From positions 1-26,496 of IMG/VR virus record IMGVR_UViG_3300006071_000080: a stretch of 26,496 nucleotides of DNA; one strand, 5' to 3'. How positions within the stretch are numbered: the stretch's first letter is position 1; each line of letters starts with the position of its first letter. The position numbers and the translations under genes are program-made. A model generated the notes under the pieces. That model was not told where the DNA came from, searched no databases, and saw only the letters and a list, made by a program, of their open reading frames with translations. Source of the DNA: a virus. Below are positions 22,802-26,496 of the stretch, piece by piece.

Positions 22802-23077
22802 TTACACATCTTTTTTGACGGAACGTGCGTACTTTGTATTAGGTGTCTTTTCCGGTTTAGGGCAGTTTTCTGGCACAGAAACAACGCACCAGACCGCACT
22901 AAGATACCTTTGTGTTCCACGATATTGCCACCGGTCAATATAAGCGTCAGGCATCGAATGCAGTACTGCTCGCATACGTCCATCTGGCGCTTTAATCATT
23001 TGGTGCAATTGTGTTGTGGTTAAACCATCTGGATGCGCTTTAAGCGCAGCGCGGACTTCTTTGTTATAGCTATACAT
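22802..23077 (-). CDS. Winged-helix-like small protein of phage type
   Basis: A 91-aa protein starting at ATG 23077, where GGGGAA sits correctly ahead inside the upstream gene's end; longer starts (TTG 23104, ATG 23101) lack this. Residues about 5-50 (EVRAALKAHPDGLTTTQLHQ, then GRMRAVLHSMPDAYIDRWQ) match a pattern of small phage proteins with a winged-helix or HTH fold, and YLSAVWCVVSVPENCPKPE is their usual end. The C-terminus is basic. It may bind DNA and regulate early genes, but no operator can be linked to it. It overlaps the upstream gene by eight bases, which implies coupled translation. Confidence 0.78.
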   Translation of the reverse strand: MYSYNKEVRAALKAHPDGLTTTQLHQMIKAPDGRMRAVLHSMPDAYIDRWQYRGTQRYLSAVWCVVSVPENCPKPEKTPNTKYARSVKKDV

Positions 23078-23297
23078 TGTTCCCCATTGCTCGTATTGCA
23101 TCAACGTTTACCCAGCCCAAAGAATCCGCAAGCTCCAAAATAGCCTCACGCTCATCGGCGCGGATGAGTTCGGCAAACTTTTGTAGCGCATCCTCGGTAA
23201 ACTCAATGCATTTCATGCCGTTGTCGTATTTTGTGTTGTATACATCAGGCGTCATTTCGGCTACTTTATTAACAAGTTCAATGTCTCGTTCGTTCAT
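23070..23297 (-). CDS. Small hypothetical phage protein
   Basis: A 75-aa protein from ATG 23297 with AAGGAGA as a strong ribosome site; a longer frame to 23345 would overlap the preceding gene deeply. It is acidic and helical with FAELIRADEREAILELADSL (about residues 41-60), a segment that occurs in many small early proteins of proteobacterial phages. No enzymatic motif is visible. Its ATG overlaps the stop of the preceding gene (ATGA), and its end carries the ribosome site of the next. Function unknown. Confidence 0.78.
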   Translation of the reverse strand: MNERDIELVNKVAEMTPDVYNTKYDNGMKCIEFTEDALQKFAELIRADEREAILELADSLGWVNVDAIRAMGNNV

Positions 23298-23482
23298 GTG
23301 TTCTCCTTGAGTTTGGCTTCGCCCGCCTCCAGTGCGGCTTGCCACTGCTCAAACTCGGGACGTTGCGGGCAGTAATCCATGTGTGGATGACGTTTATCTC
23401 TGCCGTTCATGCTTGCCGCATATCCACCGCAAGTGCAGTAGTTCTTAAAGGTTTTTAAATTCTTTGCCTCCTCGTATGTCAT
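23294..23482 (-). CDS. Small Cys/His-containing protein, possible zinc binder
   Basis: A 62-aa protein. It has CTCGGYAASMNGRDKRHPHM (residues 16-35) and then DYCPQ, giving Cys 16, Cys 18, His 32, His 34 and Cys 38 as candidate zinc ligands. The pattern resembles a small hypothetical family I know from phages of Betaproteobacteria. The start ATG 23482 has AAGGAGA and overlaps the previous stop (ATGA). The C-terminus reads LKENT because the next gene's ribosome site and start are encoded there. Function not known. Confidence 0.76.
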   Translation of the reverse strand: MTYEEAKNLKTFKNYCTCGGYAASMNGRDKRHPHMDYCPQRPEFEQWQAALEAGEAKLKENT

Positions 23483-24039
23483 GTGTTCTCCTTTATGCCA
23501 TGCAATGCTTCAATGGCGTCAATTACTTTTCTGCCTTGCTTTGATACAGGGCCAGCACCGTTGTTTCGTCCAAAGTTGTAGCGCAAAGTCTCATCTGCCA
23601 AAATCTGTTTATCTGTGAGCGGCTTGCGCTGGGGTGGGGTGGTGTAAAGCAATGACCCTCTAGCTGGTTTTTTAGCCCACACAGGCAATCCGTCCGCATG
23701 GTCAATGTATCCGACCGGCTCCTGCGCTGGCTGTTTAGCCTTCACATACTCCAACGCTTTCCACCAGCCAAAAGAGTACGCGATTTTTTCGGCCTCGGTC
23801 TTGCATTCTGGTGGTGGCGGCGCTGGCTGTGCTAAGGCTTCGCGCAGTTCGTCTAAAGTCAGGCTATGTTGCCTCACCGCCTCTTGGTACGCAGCCCTCC
23901 AGTCGGTTTCCTGCGGTTGTGCTAGGGCTTCTTTGATTGCGTTAAGGGCGACTTTGCATTTAGCAATGTAAGGCTTGTCATCACTAAGCGCCCCCTCCAA
24001 CGCCTCAAGCGCCAGCTTCAATGCTTCTTCTTTAGTCAA
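23479..24039 (-). CDS. Hypothetical phage early protein with EALAQP repeats
   Basis: A 186-aa protein starting with TTG 24039, whose first bases overlap the stop of a 30-aa upstream gene (TTGA), with GAGGATG about ten bases ahead. The N-terminal region is helical (MTKEEALKLALEALEGALSD). KEALAQPQ (about residue 36) and REALAQPAPPPP (about 66) are two copies of a linker, followed by a SFGWWKALEYVKAK segment and then a C-terminal part (PVWAKKPARGSLLYTTPPQR, KPLTDKQILADETLRYNFG). Comparable modular proteins ending in a TPPQR...PLTDEQI-type region are common in phages of Burkholderiales. Function is unknown; presumably early and cytoplasmic. Confidence 0.78.
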   Translation of the reverse strand: MTKEEALKLALEALEGALSDDKPYIAKCKVALNAIKEALAQPQETDWRAAYQEAVRQHSLTLDELREALAQPAPPPPECKTEAEKIAYSFGWWKALEYVKAKQPAQEPVGYIDHADGLPVWAKKPARGSLLYTTPPQRKPLTDKQILADETLRYNFGRNNGAGPVSKQGRKVIDAIEALHGIKENT

Positions 24040-24128
24040 AATGGTGCATCCTCATAGTTGTCGGGGTTGGGTTTCAATGGCGGTGCTTTGGCAGGCATGG
24101 GGCGAGGGAATGGTGGAAATGGCCACAT
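24036..24128 (-). CDS. 30-aa proline-rich mini-protein
   Basis: A 30-codon frame, MWPFPPFPRPMPAKAPPLKP then NPDNYEDAPF. Its ATG (24128-24126) overlaps the stop of the upstream gene by one base (TGATG) and its TGA overlaps the TTG start of the next gene by three bases (TTGA). This perfect packing between two genes, and the non-random composition (11 Pro), argue that it is translated. Two-sided coupling could also mean it mainly serves to pass ribosomes to the TTG start. Function unknown. Confidence 0.6.
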   Translation of the reverse strand: MWPFPPFPRPMPAKAPPLKPNPDNYEDAPF

Positions 24129-24349
24129 CACAACCCCCTGCTCTTGATGCGTTGGTGGTCGTTAGCGCCTGACCTGACGTAATCATTTTTTGGCACATAC
24201 ACAGGGCGCTCCCACAGGTTCATTGCTGGCGGCAATACTGCATCTGGGTCTTTACGCGCCGGCACAAATCCTGTGCGGTATTTCTTGTGTTCCTTGATGC
24301 CGGTGGTGTTTGCAAACGCACCGAGCGTTGTTTCTTTATTGATTCGCAT
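24128..24349 (-). CDS. Small hypothetical phage protein
   Basis: A 73-aa basic protein (MRINKETTLGAFANTTGIKE onward) ending PPAMNLWERPVYVPKNDYVR, GANDHQRIKSRGL. The ending resembles small early phage proteins with a SRG-type C-terminus. An in-frame stop lies two codons upstream, so ATG 24349 is the furthest start; no good ribosome site precedes it. A different-frame ORF (24220-24414) overlaps most of this gene and has a strong ribosome site. I prefer the present frame for its protein-like sequence and because its stop abuts the next gene's start, but coupling from the overlapping ORF may be how it is translated. Confidence 0.6.
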   Translation of the reverse strand: MRINKETTLGAFANTTGIKEHKKYRTGFVPARKDPDAVLPPAMNLWERPVYVPKNDYVRSGANDHQRIKSRGL

Positions 24350-24433
24350 AATTTAAGGTGGGGGTACTCGCTGCGTCTGGCTGACCGCCGTTCCGCAATC
24401 CCCTGTACCAACATCCGCTTTCCCCCCTAAAAG

Positions 24434-24868
24434 TTAAAAACCTATACTTAATTCTTTGTGACGTTTTTTGTGGCAAGGCTGGCAAAGCCACATAACTTCA
24501 AGAGGTTTATCGTAATCTTCGTGATGTGCAACTGTTTTTGTTTCTCCACATCTGCAACAAGATTGTCGAAATAAACCGCCAAATCTTATGGCTTTAGCCA
24601 CCATGTTGTGTGCATAAGCTCTTCTACGATCTTCTGCTCTCCATGCGCGTGTAATTTCCGTAGTTGCTTTGATGCGATCAGATTCTTTTGCGCGCGCCCT
24701 ATCATAAGCCCGTATTTTTTCAATATTTTTATTTCTATGAGATGTAACATCATTTTTGTTGCACTCCTTACATTTGTTAACGTGGCCGTCACGCATTTGG
24801 GGATGTTTGTAAAAATCTTCCAAAGGCTTGACGGTATTGCACTTAAAACATTTTTTAGAACGAATCAT
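24434..24868 (-). CDS. HNH endonuclease with N-terminal zinc finger
   Basis: A 144-aa protein from ATG 24868, with AGGAG at 24878-24874. Residues 7-36 hold two CxxC pairs (CFKC, CKEC), a zinc-ribbon-like fold; 45-95 are strongly basic and helical; and 104-137 form an HNH core: CCRCG (104-108), AHHEDYDKPLEVMW (114-127), CQPCHKKRH (129-137). Phage HNH proteins are nicking or cutting endonucleases, either homing genes or packaging helpers; being among early genes and far from the terminase argues for a free-standing homing gene. DNA is A+T-rich compared with neighbours. Its expression signals are unusual (see the upstream regulatory entry). Extension to 24898 is possible but would start inside the hairpin. 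Confidence 0.85.
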   Translation of the reverse strand: MIRSKKCFKCNTVKPLEDFYKHPQMRDGHVNKCKECNKNDVTSHRNKNIEKIRAYDRARAKESDRIKATTEITRAWRAEDRRRAYAHNMVAKAIRFGGLFRQSCCRCGETKTVAHHEDYDKPLEVMWLCQPCHKKRHKELSIGF

Positions 24869-24872
24869 GTTG

Positions 24873-24902
24873 ACTCCTGTGACTATAGGAGTAACCATTA
24901 TA
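24873..24902 (-). promoter_or_regulatory. Candidate promoter and ribosome-site hairpin for the HNH gene
   Basis: On the minus strand a perfect -10 hexamer, TATAAT, lies at 24902-24897, predicting a start near 24890. No good -35 is seen at the usual distance. Just downstream ACTCCT (24892-24887) can pair with AGGAGT (24878-24873) around an 8-base loop, placing the AGGAG ribosome site in the 3' arm. Long transcripts from upstream would have the ribosome site masked, whereas a transcript starting at the local promoter loses part of the 5' arm. Confidence 0.5.
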
Positions 24903-24910
24903 GACCCGTT

Positions 24911-25159
24911 CTAATTAAAAGGTATATCTTGATCGTCAGCAGCAGGTCTGCGGCCTTTTGGGGCCTCATCCTCGCGTGGCGCGTTCATAAATGCCCAACC
25001 GTCCCAACCGCCTTCTTTTAAAGGGATAACGTCCAGTTTAAGCATTTCGCCGTTCTTGGTGGACAGAACTGAGCCGATACGTTGGTAGCGGTTCTTGGTC
25101 TGACCTTCTTTGTTAGTGTACGTCCCGACAATGCAGGAAATTTCTTTAGTAATTGCCAT
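24911..25159 (-). CDS. Small protein with SSB-like acidic tail, recombination partner candidate
   Basis: An 82-aa protein from ATG 25159 (MAITKEISCIVGTYTNKEGQ onward), overlapping the nuclease gene by 14 bases. Residues 5-60 are predicted strands (NRYQRIGSVLST, MLKLDVIPL, WDGWAFMNA) of OB-like size. The end, DDQDIPFN (75-82), is very close to the DDDIPF tail with which bacterial SSB proteins recruit host repair enzymes, though with one residue after the Phe. Together with ERF and a PD-(D/E)XK nuclease just upstream, this points to single-strand binding or recombination mediation. I do not recognise a named family for the core. A longer start at 25216 has no support. Confidence 0.75.
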   Translation of the reverse strand: MAITKEISCIVGTYTNKEGQTKNRYQRIGSVLSTKNGEMLKLDVIPLKEGGWDGWAFMNAPREDEAPKGRRPAADDQDIPFN

Positions 25160-25784
25160 GTTTGTGTTGCTGGTTGATTTCTTGAATGACTTGGGCGTAG
25201 TAGTCCCGAGCCGCATTAACTTTAACTTTAATCTTCTCTTCTAGCGTTGCGTCCCTTTCATATTGAACGGTGGTTACTCTTAGATTGCGGTGGATGTGGT
25301 CTACGTTATGCAGTAGGGGCGATTCCCATCCGATCAGGTCTTCCGGCGTGGATACTAGGCAATACGCAATCTCAGCATAGGGTTTGTCCCACAACATCAT
25401 GTAAGCACGGAGTTGCCATTCGTAGCCCTTGTCTTCTCCTTGGTCGGAAAGCACAGGGAACGTAGTCAAGCACCAACTAGATTTAATGTCAATAATCTTA
25501 TGCGTTGCCACAATGTCAGCTTCGCCAGTAATCCAATCGTTTGTGCGACGCTCCGTGTTTTTGGCATAGCTGGTCAGGTGCACGGCGTTAAACAAGTCAA
25601 TTGAGGCGTCTTCCACGCGCAGACCTTTTTCCATGTATTTGTTAGACACACGTTCGTCGTAGCCGTAGATAAATTCTTTAGCCAACTTGGTGATGTACGT
25701 CTTAGCGCCGACTGACAGTTCGTCTTTGACTTTGCCGTCGGTCATGATGGAGGAGAGGGCCGAAGCCCGGATGGTGAGTTTCAT
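25146..25784 (-). CDS. PD-(D/E)XK exonuclease, YqaJ/RecB-like
   Basis: A 212-aa protein. The nuclease core is visible: an acidic helix residue in GLRVEDASIDLF (Glu 58), GEAD (Asp 90), DIK (Asp 99-Lys 101) followed by SSW, and Gln 124 with Tyr 128 in EWQLRAYMM, the QxxxY motif of RecB and lambda-exonuclease relatives. Members digest duplex ends 5' to 3' to expose single strands. ATG 25784 overlaps the ERF stop (ATGA), pairing nuclease with annealing protein as in many phage recombination systems. Length suits the phage YqaJ-like group. Substrate polarity cannot be read from sequence. Confidence 0.85.
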   Translation of the reverse strand: MKLTIRASALSSIMTDGKVKDELSVGAKTYITKLAKEFIYGYDERVSNKYMEKGLRVEDASIDLFNAVHLTSYAKNTERRTNDWITGEADIVATHKIIDIKSSWCLTTFPVLSDQGEDKGYEWQLRAYMMLWDKPYAEIAYCLVSTPEDLIGWESPLLHNVDHIHRNLRVTTVQYERDATLEEKIKVKVNAARDYYAQVIQEINQQHKHGNY

Positions 25785-26386
25785 AGTGTTGCCTTCTTCG
25801 CGTCTTTGGCTTTGATGATTGCGTCTTTAGCGTGGGTGTCGTTGCCCGCGGCCTTGATTGCCTCAAAATATGCGGTCTTTAGTTGGTCATGCGTAGTGCA
25901 TTCGCCAATGTCAGACAAAAACATTTTTAGTGTTGCGTCTGTTAATTTTGCGGGTTGCACCAAGTGAGTGTGGGCATCTGCATCGTTGTCCGATTCTGTT
26001 GGAATGCTAAACGCCTGGAAAGCTGCGTATTTGTAGGCCGCAGACATTGCTTTGTTGGTTGCCTTGTCACCGCTATCCATTGCTTCGCCAAACGTCTTGA
26101 CTGTGTGTTTGCTTCCGTCTTCAGCAGATACAAAATCGAATTCCACTTCAACTGTAACGTAAAACAACGCACCACCGTTTTTGCTAAGTCGTTCAACGCA
26201 TTCCCGTGTTAAAACCCTTGGAAGAATGCAAAGAGCGTGTTTGGCAAGCATGGGGCTGATTGCGTTGTACACATCATCAATACCGCGAAATTTGTAACCA
26301 GACCCTTGAGTGTTGGTGCGGTCTTTGGTAATTCCTACCGTGGACAGTTCTTTTTGAACTGCGTTGATTGCTTGATAGACTTTCAT
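25781..26386 (-). CDS. erf: ERF-family single-strand DNA annealing protein
   Basis: A 201-aa recombinase of the ERF superfamily, known from P22. Diagnostic parts are YKFRGIDDVYNAISPMLAKH (residues 31-50), the strand-rich FYVTVEVEFDF, and GEAMDSGDKATNKAMSAAYK (100-119) with the following YAAFQAFSIPTE. ERF anneals complementary single strands and supports circularisation and repair of phage DNA. I place the start at ATG 26386 because a 29-codon upstream frame stops there in an ATGA overlap; starts at 26401 (ATG) or 26431 (TTG) would overlap that frame and have no ribosome site. The C-terminus (LSDIGECTTHDQLKTAYFEA) is a common ERF-linked tail helix pair. Confidence 0.92.
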   Translation of the reverse strand: MKVYQAINAVQKELSTVGITKDRTNTQGSGYKFRGIDDVYNAISPMLAKHALCILPRVLTRECVERLSKNGGALFYVTVEVEFDFVSAEDGSKHTVKTFGEAMDSGDKATNKAMSAAYKYAAFQAFSIPTESDNDADAHTHLVQPAKLTDATLKMFLSDIGECTTHDQLKTAYFEAIKAAGNDTHAKDAIIKAKDAKKATL

Positions 26387-26472
26387 TTGATGATGTTCCA
26401 TGTTGATTTGATTGCTTGTTTGACTGTCCAACCTTTACGGCGAAACATGAGGTAAATGCGAACGGCGTTCAT
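26383..26472 (-). CDS. 29-aa basic mini-protein upstream of ERF (may extend past the window)
   Basis: A 29-codon frame, MNAVRIYLMFRRKGWTVKQA then IKSTWNIIK, ending in TGA that overlaps the ERF ATG (ATGA). It is basic and amphipathic, and its composition is not random. An in-frame ATG at 26481 would add MAI, and the frame stays open to the window edge, so the true start is not certain. A GGATGG near 26482-26477 could be its ribosome site. It resembles short proteins placed before recombination genes in related phages, to my recollection. Function unknown; it may act mainly in translational coupling to ERF. Confidence 0.55.
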   Translation of the reverse strand: MNAVRIYLMFRRKGWTVKQAIKSTWNIIK

Positions 26473-26496
26473 AATGGCCATCCGTAGACTAAGGCG

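Noticed and set aside
1-26496. tRNA genes, CRISPR arrays, insertion sequences, attachment sites
   Set aside because: No cloverleaf-like sequence, regular spacer array, transposase or flanking duplication was seen while reading; only an eye scan was possible.

Overview
This window is a contiguous piece of a tailed double-stranded DNA phage (or prophage) genome of the P22-like short-tailed (podovirus) type. The rightward genes encode a P22-style head and DNA-packaging core: portal, scaffold, coat, gp4-like tail accessory factor, gp10-like DNA stabilisation protein and three likely ejection proteins. The leftward genes include an ERF single-strand annealing protein like that of P22. Several small leftward proteins resemble hypothetical proteins I know from phages of Burkholderiales and related freshwater Betaproteobacteria, so such a host is my best guess. 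This is an inference; no integrase, repressor, tRNA or host gene is present to settle host or lifestyle.

Layout. Positions 1-4875 hold the head block: portal (5' end cut by the window), scaffold, coat, and three small unrecognised proteins that are probably structural. Terminator-like hairpins punctuate this block. Positions 4909-10808 hold four consecutive receptor-binding or tail-fibre genes: a repeat-rich fibre, a beta-helix tailspike, a short-repeat fibre and a glycine-rich adhesin. Positions 10817-14178 hold a small HExxH putative metallopeptidase, a gp4-like protein with an apparent inserted module, a GIY-YIG homing-type endonuclease and the gp10-like protein. Positions 14189-18963 hold three proteins in the place of the P22 ejection genes 7, 20 and 16. 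Positions 18966-21383 hold small membrane proteins and a lysis cassette: candidate holin, Rz, embedded Rz1 and GH19 endolysin. The rightward unit ends with a metallophosphoesterase with a helix-turn-helix-like N-terminus (21428-22378).

A terminator at about 22377-22403 lies between the two converging units. From 26472 back to 22421 the genes run leftward with many 1-14 bp overlaps: a tiny ORF, ERF recombinase, PD-(D/E)XK nuclease, an 82-aa protein with an SSB-like acidic tail, an HNH endonuclease, several small hypothetical proteins, a winged-helix-like protein and an extremely acidic 111-aa protein. The first three recognisable genes look like a complete phage recombination module (strand annealing, end resection, single-strand binding).

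Points most worth checking: the HNH gene has a ribosome-binding site inside a hairpin and a perfect -10 box at the hairpin edge, resembling the expression control of T4 homing endonucleases; the tail-fibre gene starts directly behind an intrinsic terminator whose 3' arm is its only Shine-Dalgarno; the gp4-like protein and one fibre carry inserted modules; and the 111-aa protein has 43 acidic and almost no basic residues, as in DNA-mimic proteins. No terminase or replication genes are in the window, and no P22-like tail needle was recognised. There is no stretch over 300 bases without a gene.
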